Position numbers and translations under genes: made by a program. Positions 19,411-26,609 of a stretch of 32,237 nt of DNA are shown here, piece after piece. Source of the stretch: an uncultured Granulosicoccaceae bacterium (lineage in GTDB: Bacteria > Pseudomonadota > Gammaproteobacteria > Granulosicoccales > Granulosicoccaceae); the NCBI GenBank assembly GCA_938003855.1, contig CALKXD010000262.1:1-32237 (forward strand). Direction: 5' to 3'. The notes under the pieces are model-generated. The model made no database searches, was not told the DNA's origin, and saw nothing but the letters and a program-made list of their open reading frames with translations. Position 1 is the first letter of the stretch. Each line of letters starts with the position of its first letter.

Positions 19411-19568
19411 GTGCCCATCCAGAAACAAGCGCTACTGCGTACCACTCAGACACGCGATCTTTTGCCGACCACATGGTGTTACTTAAGAACAACTAAGCGC
19501 CTACCTGTGGTAGGCAAAATCTCACGCACCTGAATGATCATCGCGACACCCTGTTTCCGGATGGGCAC
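19411..19568. mobile_element. 158-bp fold-back MITE-like element, copy 2
   Basis: The same element as at 8018-8175, in the same orientation and of identical length, differing at 8 positions by my count. Terminal repeats GTGCCCATCCAGAAACA and TGTTTCCGGATGGGCAC differ at one position; including flanks, the inverted repeat extends to 23 bases (19405-19427 and 19552-19574). TAGCTA occurs on both sides of the core and could be a target duplication, but it is palindromic, so it may instead belong to the inverted repeats. The inner stem is less perfect than in copy 1. It abuts the last gene of the transporter operon. Confidence 0.85.
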
Positions 19569-19646
19569 TAGCTAGTGCCGACCATCACCGCTGTCATGCG
19601 CGCGCTGTTTTTAATACGCCCGGGCACCCTTGTTCACTGTCCATGC

Positions 19647-19679
19647 GGTTTAACTATTCAGGTAGGTTAACTGTTCAGG
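19647..19679 (-). repeat. Short tandem duplication at the acyl-CoA ligase stop codon
   Basis: GGTTTAACTATTCAGG (19647-19662) and GGTTAACTGTTCAGG (19665-19679) are imperfect direct copies. The second contains the ligase stop codon TGA in reverse, and the first carries a matching TGA just beyond it. Confidence 0.6.
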
Positions 19680-21216
19680 CAGTCGCCCCGGCCAGTTCGG
19701 TGGCGAAGTGGTCGATCAGTGATGCTTTCAATATTTTTCCGGTCGCAGCTGCCGGCAGCTTGTCAGTGATAATGACTCGCGATGGTCGCTTATAGGGGGC
19801 CAGCTGTTCACTGACATGCGCCTTCAGGGTGGCTTCCGAGATATCGCAATTCTGCCGCACTTGCACAAATGCCAGTACTTCTTCGTTGCCTTGAACGGTA
19901 CGGCCGGCCACGGCTGCCAATACGACATCCGGGTGTGTTGTCAGTGCTGCTTCTATTTCAACCGGGTACACATTAAAGCCTGATCGGATTATCAGCTCTT
20001 TTGATCGTCCGGCAATATGTAAGCTGCCGTGTTCGTCAAAACGCCCCAGGTCACCGGTTCGAAACCACCCGTCGCTGTGAAATGCTGTTGCCGTCTGTTG
20101 GGGGTCACGATAGTACCCTTTCATCACTTGCGGTCCCTTAACCAGTATCTCGCCGATGCCGGAGTCCGGGGTCGCGCCGGTGGCTTGATAGTCGAGCTTT
20201 AAGCGGCATTCTCCCATTGGCACACCGACGCTGATATCGCTGTCACCGATAGCGTTCTGCGTGGCGCAGCAACCTGCTGCCGTCTCCGTCAGTCCATAAC
20301 CGTTTTGCAGCGCCACGCCGTAGAATTGCTCGGCTTCGTGTTTCCAGGCCGGGTCAAGCGGTGCCGCGCCGGAGGACACGTAGCGCAGTAAGCCGCGTGT
20401 GTAGTTGGGAATGTTTCGTTCGCGCGCATACTGAAACAGCTGTGCGTGCATTTGCGGTACTGCAGGGAAAATCGTCACATCATCGTTGAGTGCCTCGAAC
20501 AAACGCGCGACATCAAAACGTGGTTCCAGCCTGATGGTTGCCCGGCAGCTGGTCATTGCAAACAGTGTTACCAGTCCGAAGATATGCGATAGCGGCAGCG
20601 TCACGTAACAGACATCGCCCTGTGTTGAGCCTCGCAGTTTGGCTGAGGCATACGCACCGCTGATGAGGTTCTGATGGGTCAGCATTGCCGCTTTGGGTGC
20701 CCCCGTAGTGCCAGACGTGTACAGCAGTACCGCGACCTGATCCTGCGGCTGCTGATAGACTGGCTCGGTAGCGCTGCCGCTGCGCGCTGCGATGGCAACT
20801 TCGCCAAAGGGTCCGGTCAAAAGTGTAGCGTTCATCAGCGTGGCATGCTGTCTGGCGGGTTCTGACACATCGACTGAGAACACTACCAGCGAAGGATCAC
20901 AGTGCGGAATAAGGCGGTTTAGTTCAACCGGGGTGATACGCGAATTCACCACCACGGCGATGGCATCCAGGCGGCTTGCCGCATACAAAAGCGCCACGAC
21001 CGACGGGCAGTTTTCAAACACCAGTAATACGCGGTCTCCAGCGCGTACACCATGCTGCTGCAGTACATCGACAGCGGCATCAACCATGTCGGTTAGGCCG
21101 GCCCAGGAGTGTTTGTTCCCGGTATGGTCAATCAATGCTACGGTGTTCGGGCAGATAGCGCTGGTGGCGGTCAGGAGATCATGCACACGCCTTGCAGCGT
21201 TGTCTGCTATCGGCAC
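19675..21216 (-). CDS. AMP-forming acyl-CoA synthetase (class I adenylate-forming enzyme)
   Basis: A 513-residue ligase that activates a carboxylic acid with ATP and should transfer it to CoA. Core motifs are in order: LLYTSGTTGAPKAAM (P-loop), NGYGLTET, GWFRTGDLG, AGRSKELIIRSGFNVYPVEIE and, near the end, PAAATGKILK with the catalytic lysine. The length fits medium or aromatic acyl-CoA ligases; the actual acid cannot be read from motifs. It stands alone on the minus strand, divergent from the VOC gene. The first canonical start is GTG at 21216, yet a strong GGAGG lies about 30 bases upstream, so translation may begin on a non-canonical codon near 21237-21240. A nearby short duplication marks its 3' end. 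Confidence 0.92.
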   Translation of the reverse strand: MPIADNAARRVHDLLTATSAICPNTVALIDHTGNKHSWAGLTDMVDAAVDVLQQHGVRAGDRVLLVFENCPSVVALLYAASRLDAIAVVVNSRITPVELNRLIPHCDPSLVVFSVDVSEPARQHATLMNATLLTGPFGEVAIAARSGSATEPVYQQPQDQVAVLLYTSGTTGAPKAAMLTHQNLISGAYASAKLRGSTQGDVCYVTLPLSHIFGLVTLFAMTSCRATIRLEPRFDVARLFEALNDDVTIFPAVPQMHAQLFQYARERNIPNYTRGLLRYVSSGAAPLDPAWKHEAEQFYGVALQNGYGLTETAAGCCATQNAIGDSDISVGVPMGECRLKLDYQATGATPDSGIGEILVKGPQVMKGYYRDPQQTATAFHSDGWFRTGDLGRFDEHGSLHIAGRSKELIIRSGFNVYPVEIEAALTTHPDVVLAAVAGRTVQGNEEVLAFVQVRQNCDISEATLKAHVSEQLAPYKRPSRVIITDKLPAAATGKILKASLIDHFATELAGATA

Positions 21217-21245
21217 CTGAGTGCTGTCTGTATTGATGATATATT

Positions 21246-21250
21246 CCTCC
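21246..21250 (-). promoter_or_regulatory. Strong Shine-Dalgarno without a canonical start at normal distance
   Basis: GGAGG on the minus strand is followed, five and eight bases later, by in-frame ATC codons, and only 29 bases later by the GTG used above. The frame between them is open. Confidence 0.45.
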
Positions 21251-21440
21251 GGCTTGATTCGGCAATGCGCAGTGGTGTCGAACCAATACCGTGTCGGCTG
21301 CGATCCAGCGTAAAATATACATCAATCACTGGAGTTCTTGCGTGATACTTAATCGTGCAGGGATACCTGGCGTGCGGCCATCAACAGGCGCTTCTGCCAT
21401 AGCACTTGTATTCAGTGGCGCTCCATAAAGGCAATTCATC

Positions 21441-22220
21441 ATGATACCGCGCAATAACATTACCGCCCTGACGCTGCGCCTGCCATCGCCTTCTGATGCG
21501 GTGGCATTCTATAGCACGATGCTGGGCATGTCTGTGATTGCTGAGTCCGGCAGTACCGCTGCCTGTGCGTTTAACCCCGCTGCCTGCAAGCTTGTTTTCC
21601 AGCAGGCTGATGTCAGTGATTTTGTCCAGCGATCAAATGGCTTTTACTGGAAGATCGGCATTACCGTAGATAACCTGCAGGTGGCGGTGCAATTTCTCAG
21701 AGAGCAGGGCGTTGCAGTGACGCCGCCGAAGCAGTTTCAGGAGATCGGCTACCTCAGTCACCTGACAGATCCAGCCGGGTTTCCGGTTGAACTGCTGCAG
21801 CGCGGCTTTGACGGGCGTGAACTTCCGGTCGCACACGGCCACCCGATTGGCGTGCAGGGGGCGCTTGCCCATATTACTTTGCGTGTTACGGATATTGATC
21901 GCGCACAGCGCTATTTTGGTTCTACTCTAGGGATGCGGCTGATGTCCGTGCAGCCCGTCAATGACTACGGTTTTTGCCTGTATTTTTACGCATGGAGCAC
22001 TGAGGTGCTACCTGATCCGGACCTTGAGTCGGTCAGCAACAGAGAGTGGTTGTGGGCACGCCCCTACACACTTATAGAATTACAGCACCTGCAGCAAAAA
22101 GACGCTGTGGTGCACGTTGCATCTTCACTGGAGGCCGGATTTGACGGATTCAGTTTCGGTGCAAGTGCCGATGAACAACCAACCGAAGTGCCCGCCGGTG
22201 AGATTCTGCGGTGCTTGTAG
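21441..22220 (+). CDS. VOC superfamily protein with two glyoxalase/dioxygenase-like modules
   Basis: A 259-residue protein with two beta-alpha-beta-beta-beta modules of the vicinal oxygen chelate superfamily (about 5-125 and 142-225). The second module begins AHITLRVTDIDRAQRYFGST with a metal-type histidine and has YTLIELQH with a metal-type glutamate. The first module has threonine where that histidine normally lies (ITALTLRLP), but keeps the glutamate in GFPVELLQ. The arrangement resembles extradiol dioxygenases or two-domain lyases, but the full His-His-Glu set is not clear, so the reaction cannot be named. The ATG has AAAGG about nine bases upstream. Divergent from the ligase gene with 224 bases between, it may belong to the same pathway. 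Confidence 0.8.
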   Translation: MIPRNNITALTLRLPSPSDAVAFYSTMLGMSVIAESGSTAACAFNPAACKLVFQQADVSDFVQRSNGFYWKIGITVDNLQVAVQFLREQGVAVTPPKQFQEIGYLSHLTDPAGFPVELLQRGFDGRELPVAHGHPIGVQGALAHITLRVTDIDRAQRYFGSTLGMRLMSVQPVNDYGFCLYFYAWSTEVLPDPDLESVSNREWLWARPYTLIELQHLQQKDAVVHVASSLEAGFDGFSFGASADEQPTEVPAGEILRCL

Positions 22221-22369
22221 CGTTTGTCGGGCCTGGCTGTTTAGTTACTGTTAATCAGCAGCACTTGATGTGCCGGGCAGTGTTCGGTTTTTGTTAAATC
22301 TGTACTGCTGCGGTGTGCGCGACGAAGGCTTCAGGTACAGTTGTCGCCGACGCAAACAACAGCGCTTTC

Positions 22370-22393
22370 GCCAGACCGGAAATACGGTCTGGC
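22370..22393. terminator. Perfect hairpin between convergent genes
   Basis: GCCAGACCG pairs exactly with CGGTCTGGC around GAAATA. There is no T tract on either strand. A second, weaker hairpin (GGCAG/CTGCC) follows near 22402-22420. Position between the convergent VOC and SDR genes suggests a two-way transcription barrier. Confidence 0.4.
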
Positions 22394-22443
22394 TGATCGT
22401 CCGGCAGCGGTGGGCACTGCCAGCAGCAAATCTACCGCGCTGG

Positions 22444-23148
22444 TTATACCGAGGCTGTCAAACCGCCATCAACTCGAAGGTTCTGACCCATCACATAGCT
22501 TGAATCAGAACCCATCAGGAAAGCGATGGTCTGTGATAATTCGCGCACGTCAGCGTAGCGCCCTGCAGGAATACGTGCGACGCGATCTTCTTTCTCTGGC
22601 AGGCTATTGATAAAGCCCGGCAACACGTTATTCATGCGAATCCCGTCAGAGGCATATTTATTGGTGAACAGCTTTGTATAACCTGCCAGCGCTGCGCGAA
22701 AGATGGCAGATGTCGGGAAGTCTGCATCGGGCTCGAACGCGGCAAAGGTAGAGATATTGACGATTGAACCTGATTGTTGCTTTTGCATAATCGGTAGTAC
22801 CAGTCGGGTCATGCGCACGACGTTGAGCATGTAGTAGTCCATGCCCAGGTGCCAGTCGTCGTCGCTTATCTCCATAACGGGTCCCTTGGGGCCATGGCCG
22901 GCACAATTGACGACCCCGTCTATGCGGCCAAATTTTTCCATCGACAAGCTGACGAATTTCTCTAGATCAGTGACACTCAGGTTTGAACCAGTGAATCCCA
23001 GTCCGCCCAGGTCATTGCCAAGTGCTTCGCCTTTGCCTGATGCAGACATCACCGCGATATCGTAGCCTTTATCTGACAGGGTTCGCGCCGCATCGGCACC
23101 GATGCCACTGCCGCCGGCGACAATAAGTGCTACAGGTTTAGTGCTCAT
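22444..23148 (-). CDS. Short-chain dehydrogenase/reductase family protein with altered catalytic pair
   Basis: A 234-residue Rossmann protein. The nucleotide motif is IVAGGSGIGADAA (about 9-21), followed by VVNCAGHGPKGP and the NIST serine strand. Where classical SDRs have YxxxK before AAL, this protein has TSAIFRAALAGYTK, putting serine and arginine at the tyrosine and lysine positions. The C-terminal FINSLPEKEDRVARIPAGR and NLRVDGGLTASV are typical of the family. I recall close relatives with the same SAxFRA stretch, so this is probably a subfamily trait, not damage. Last gene of the hyu operon, 28 bases after the uronate-dehydrogenase-like gene, with AAGGA six bases before the ATG. It may be a non-classical oxidoreductase; the substrate is unknown. 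Confidence 0.87.
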   Translation of the reverse strand: MSTKPVALIVAGGSGIGADAARTLSDKGYDIAVMSASGKGEALGNDLGGLGFTGSNLSVTDLEKFVSLSMEKFGRIDGVVNCAGHGPKGPVMEISDDDWHLGMDYYMLNVVRMTRLVLPIMQKQQSGSIVNISTFAAFEPDADFPTSAIFRAALAGYTKLFTNKYASDGIRMNNVLPGFINSLPEKEDRVARIPAGRYADVRELSQTIAFLMGSDSSYVMGQNLRVDGGLTASV

Positions 23149-23176
23149 GTTTAGTCCTTAACAGGTTGTATGGTGG

Positions 23177-24013
23177 TTAGGTTTTTTTACTATCGTCGAT
23201 GATATTCATTTGCGCGGTGCCGCTGTTACCCAGTTCGACGGACGCAAACGGCCCGCCATGGCACATGTGTCCGGGATCCTGCGGATCCATCGGGGGTTCG
23301 TCGGCCAGAATTTGCCCGGCGTATTGTTCGGCATTGTCTTTCGGCTGGTAGCCGAGAAAGCGGGCTTTGGCATTATCGACTGGTGCGCGGTCGTTGTTAG
23401 AAACCCCATAGACAACACTAAAGCCGGTTACCGGGGTTTCGATGCAGCGCTTTGTCAGCAGTATCAGGTCATCGTAGGAAAGCCATGACCCTAACGCTCT
23501 GGCGTTGGTGACCTGCGCGCAGGACAAAATCCGCATATGAACACTTTCGAGGCCACGCTTGTCCCAGTACATGCTGCCGAGGTCTTCAGCAAAGCACTTG
23601 GCCAGCCCGTAGAAGGTGTCCGGCCGGTGTCGAACTTCGGTATCGATAAATTGATTTTTCGGGTGCATGCCGACGGCGTGTATAGAGCTCGCGTAGACAA
23701 CTCGACGCAGACCGTTGCGATAGGCGGATTCCCAAATATTATAGGCACCGACGAAGTTGGGACCAAGCAATTGCTCAAAGGGTGCTTCATCGGCAACTGC
23801 ACCCATGTGGACAACCATCTCTGCGCCGTCCAATACACTGAGCATATCGTCAAGGCTGGCGAGATCGCCTTGTTGATAGCTCTCATCTGGATACAACTTG
23901 CCAATGTCGTCGACGATATCAGTCGAGACCAGTTTATCGGCAATTTTTGACAGTGGCTCTCGCAGGTGTGAGCCAAGCCGACCGGCAGCGCCGGTTAATA
24001 CAATTTTTTTCAT
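23177..24013 (-). CDS. NAD-dependent epimerase/dehydratase family, uronate dehydrogenase-like
   Basis: A 278-residue extended-SDR protein. It starts with the NAD-binding TGAAGRLGSHL, has the STDIVD acidic stretch and GDLAS, VVHMGAVADEAPFEQ, then the active-site YASSIHAVGMHP and YGLAKCFAEDL with the catalytic tyrosine and lysine. MYWDKRGLESVHMRILSC, LGSWLSYDD and FLGYQPKDNAEQYA match the layout of bacterial uronate dehydrogenase (NAD-dependent oxidation of galacturonate or glucuronate to the lactone). Here, next to hydantoinase and amino-acid genes, the substrate may differ. Length is slightly over the usual 265 because of a hydrophilic C-terminal tail. It lies 34 bases after the aminotransferase gene in the same operon. 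Confidence 0.85.
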   Translation of the reverse strand: MKKIVLTGAAGRLGSHLREPLSKIADKLVSTDIVDDIGKLYPDESYQQGDLASLDDMLSVLDGAEMVVHMGAVADEAPFEQLLGPNFVGAYNIWESAYRNGLRRVVYASSIHAVGMHPKNQFIDTEVRHRPDTFYGLAKCFAEDLGSMYWDKRGLESVHMRILSCAQVTNARALGSWLSYDDLILLTKRCIETPVTGFSVVYGVSNNDRAPVDNAKARFLGYQPKDNAEQYAGQILADEPPMDPQDPGHMCHGGPFASVELGNSGTAQMNIIDDSKKT

Positions 24014-24047
24014 GGGAGACTCATGTCAGGTTTACAAGTGAATTATT

Positions 24048-25256
24048 TCAACGGCGAGCAAGTGTCCGGGTGCATTCGGCAAGTCGATCCATGGCTTGTG
24101 AGAGAATGTCCTCTGACGTTGCTGTAGAGATGCGAAAAAATGGCGAAAGCTCATAGGCACTGCCGGGCACTGAGGCTATGCCTGCAGCGGATAATAGATA
24201 CCCGGCAAATGCGACATCGTCTTCAATGACCGTTCCGTCGGGTGTGGTGGCGCCAATGAAAGCGTCGCAGCCGATATAGGCGTAAAAAGCGCCACCCGGT
24301 GGATCAAGCGTTAACCCGTCTATCGCTGCAATTTTTTCGACGATCAGGTTGCGCCGGCCCTCAAAGGCATCACAAAACTGTTTGACGCAATCTTGCGGAC
24401 CTTCCAGTGCAGCTGCCGCGGCAGCTTGCGCGATGGAGCAGACGCCCGATGAAATCTGCGACTGCACGGTTGTCATGGCTTTAATCAGTGGTTGCGGTCC
24501 GCCGCAATAGCCAACCCGCCAGCCGGTCATGGCATAGGCTTTTGATACGCCGTTTACCGTCAGGGTCCGGTGTTTAAGTTGTGGGCAGATGGCAGCGAAT
24601 GACAGGAAGTCGCGTCCGTCAAAAAGAATATGCTCGTAGATTTCATCGCTCAGAATTAATACCTGTGGATGGCGATCTAATACCTCGCCCAGCGCTTGTA
24701 GATCCGGTTTGGTAAACACGGCACCCGCCGGATTGGATGGCAGGTTGAGAAACAGCCAGCGGGTTTTGTCGGTAATGGCGGCTTCCAGTGCTTGTGGTGT
24801 CAGTTTGAATCCACTGGCGGCTTCGCAGGGTATGGCCTTGGGTGCCCCGCCGAGTATAAGCGCGATATCCTTGTATTGTCCGAAGTAAGGCGCGCAGAGC
24901 AAGACTTCGTCATCGGGCTCCAGGGAGGCCATCAGCGCATTGAATATCACCTGCTTGGCGCCATTGCAGGCGATGATTTCGGGCAGGTCGTATAGCAGGT
25001 TATTGTCGCGTAGAAATTTTGCTGCAATTGCCTTTTTTAAAGCGTGTGTGCCATCGTTTGGGGTATAACGGGTTTGCCCGTCTTTCGCGGCGTGATAGGC
25101 GGCTTCAACGATATGCGCCGGGGTATCGAAGTCTGGTTCACCAAGACCCAGATCGATAACATCTTCGCCACGCGCCCGGGCGGCTTTGGCCGCCTGACTC
25201 ACAGCAGCCGATGCCGATGGTTTTACCGGTAACAGCCGGGATGACACGTAGTTCAT
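24048..25256 (-). CDS. PLP-dependent class I aminotransferase (aspartate aminotransferase-like)
   Basis: A 402-residue fold-type I aminotransferase of the AspB (subgroup I-gamma) kind. Features are DLGLGEPDFDTPAHI at the N-terminus, RYTPNDGTHALKKAI, NLPSNPAGAVF, LSDEIYEHILF (cofactor aspartate and tyrosine) and VNGVSKAYAMTGWRVGY with Lys239 as the Schiff-base lysine. An arginine for the substrate carboxylate lies in FFRIST near residue 381. It would move an amino group between an amino acid and 2-oxoglutarate. Fourth-last position of the six-gene hyu operon; the 132-base gap before it, with a GAGC/GCTC mini-hairpin and a T run, is the largest in the operon and could hold an internal control point. 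The specific donor is not readable. Confidence 0.92.
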   Translation of the reverse strand: MNYVSSRLLPVKPSASAAVSQAAKAARARGEDVIDLGLGEPDFDTPAHIVEAAYHAAKDGQTRYTPNDGTHALKKAIAAKFLRDNNLLYDLPEIIACNGAKQVIFNALMASLEPDDEVLLCAPYFGQYKDIALILGGAPKAIPCEAASGFKLTPQALEAAITDKTRWLFLNLPSNPAGAVFTKPDLQALGEVLDRHPQVLILSDEIYEHILFDGRDFLSFAAICPQLKHRTLTVNGVSKAYAMTGWRVGYCGGPQPLIKAMTTVQSQISSGVCSIAQAAAAAALEGPQDCVKQFCDAFEGRRNLIVEKIAAIDGLTLDPPGGAFYAYIGCDAFIGATTPDGTVIEDDVAFAGYLLSAAGIASVPGSAYELSPFFRISTATSEDILSQAMDRLAECTRTLARR

Positions 25257-25388
25257 AGCTTGCCCGTATTTTTTTAAAAAAGGAGCCGCCGCTCAGTGGC
25301 AGTATGACGCTACCGGGCGGTAGATCAGGCGATTGGTGAGGCGCCCTTGTTTAACATTGAAAGATCGCTCAACGGTGCTTAATTTCCG

Positions 25389-26609
25389 CTAGATTATTGC
25401 TTTTTCAATGATGGGCGTATTGTTCACAATGCGCTCGTAGTTAAACGGGCTCATATCAAGGCTGCGGTATTCTCCATGCACCAGCATCTCTGCGGTACCA
25501 CGCCCCATGGCGGGCGACTGCTGCAGTCCGTGGCCGGAAAAGCCGTTTAGAAAATAGAAGTTTTCGACGTCGGTGTGAGGCCCCATGATGGCGTTGTGGT
25601 CAAACGTGTTATACGCATAGTGTCCAGCCCATTCGCTGGTGACTTTAATTGCCTCAAACTGCGGAACGCGGGTGGCGATAGCAGGCCAGATATGGTCCTG
25701 CCAGATTGACAGATCCATGTTGTAGTCATCATAGTCAACCGCCGGATCAATATCGGAATGACCCCCCGCCTGATAGATGCCATTGCCAACTTCGCGAAAG
25801 TGCACGCCGGATGGATCGATAGTCAGTGGCAGGTCCCGATCCAGCGGGTTCTCTGCAGTGAACATCCAGGTAAATCGCTTGCGTGGTTCAACCGGTAGTT
25901 CAATGCCCGCCATGCGAGAGGTCAATACAGCACGCGGACCAGAGGCGTTTAATACCTTGCCGCAGGAGATAACCTCTCCGGATTTGAGCGTAATACTTTC
26001 GACGCGGGTGCCGGCGGCGTTTTTGCTGATCGCGACGACTTCGTTTTGAACATACTCGACCCCGCGTTCTCTGGCGGATCTGCGCCACCAGTCAAATACG
26101 GTTGATCCGTCCCAGTAACCTTCGTCAACGGTGTTGATAGACCCGAGTACTATATCGTCCACATTATAGAACGGGTAGTTTTCGGCTATCTGCTCAGGTG
26201 ACATCAGTTGTGTGGCAGCGCCGGTGGCGAGTTGCACTTTCTGGCTCTCACGCAGTACGTCGGCAAAATCCCCGGTGTCGGCCAGATACATATAGCCGAA
26301 ATTGTGGATAGACAACTCCGGTACGCGATCATCGCCACCCATATAGGGTCGCAGGTTCTTTACGAAGTCTGCCGCAAATTGCGAAATCCGTACATTCAGT
26401 TCTGTGCTGAACTGCTGTCGCATACATGAGTTGGTATGCGTCGTTGAGCAGGCTGCATAGGTGCTGTCGCGTTCGACGACCAGCACCCGTCCATCGAAGT
26501 CTTTATTTTCTGTTAAAAACCACGCTGCAGACGAGCCCATGATCGCGCCGCCGACGATAACAATATCGTAGCTCGACTGTTTTGGTGTTTCGGTGTTTTG
26601 TGTGCTCAC
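25389..26609 (-). CDS. FAD-dependent oxidoreductase of the DAO/sarcosine-oxidase type
   Basis: A 406-residue flavoprotein. The dinucleotide-binding site is DIVIVGGAIMGSSAAWFL (about 15-32), then VLVVERD. The CSTTHTNSCMRQQFSTELNVR segment and the C-terminal FYFLNGFSGHGLQQSPAMGR are characteristic of the DAO family, which oxidises amino or N-methylamino groups to imines. The closest type by eye is sarcosine-oxidase-beta/FOXRED1-like. It starts at GTG 26609, overlapping the hyuB stop as GTGA, with GGAG eight bases upstream, so it is translated together with hyuB. This tight coupling suggests that it acts on the product of the HyuAB enzyme. Whether the electron acceptor is oxygen or a quinone pathway is unknown. 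Confidence 0.9.
   Translation of the reverse strand: MSTQNTETPKQSSYDIVIVGGAIMGSSAAWFLTENKDFDGRVLVVERDSTYAACSTTHTNSCMRQQFSTELNVRISQFAADFVKNLRPYMGGDDRVPELSIHNFGYMYLADTGDFADVLRESQKVQLATGAATQLMSPEQIAENYPFYNVDDIVLGSINTVDEGYWDGSTVFDWWRRSARERGVEYVQNEVVAISKNAAGTRVESITLKSGEVISCGKVLNASGPRAVLTSRMAGIELPVEPRKRFTWMFTAENPLDRDLPLTIDPSGVHFREVGNGIYQAGGHSDIDPAVDYDDYNMDLSIWQDHIWPAIATRVPQFEAIKVTSEWAGHYAYNTFDHNAIMGPHTDVENFYFLNGFSGHGLQQSPAMGRGTAEMLVHGEYRSLDMSPFNYERIVNNTPIIEKAII

Noticed and set aside
25257-25388. GAGC/GCTC mini-stem with a T run before the aminotransferase gene, considered an internal terminator
   Set aside because: The stem is only four base pairs; too weak to call, mentioned only with the gene.
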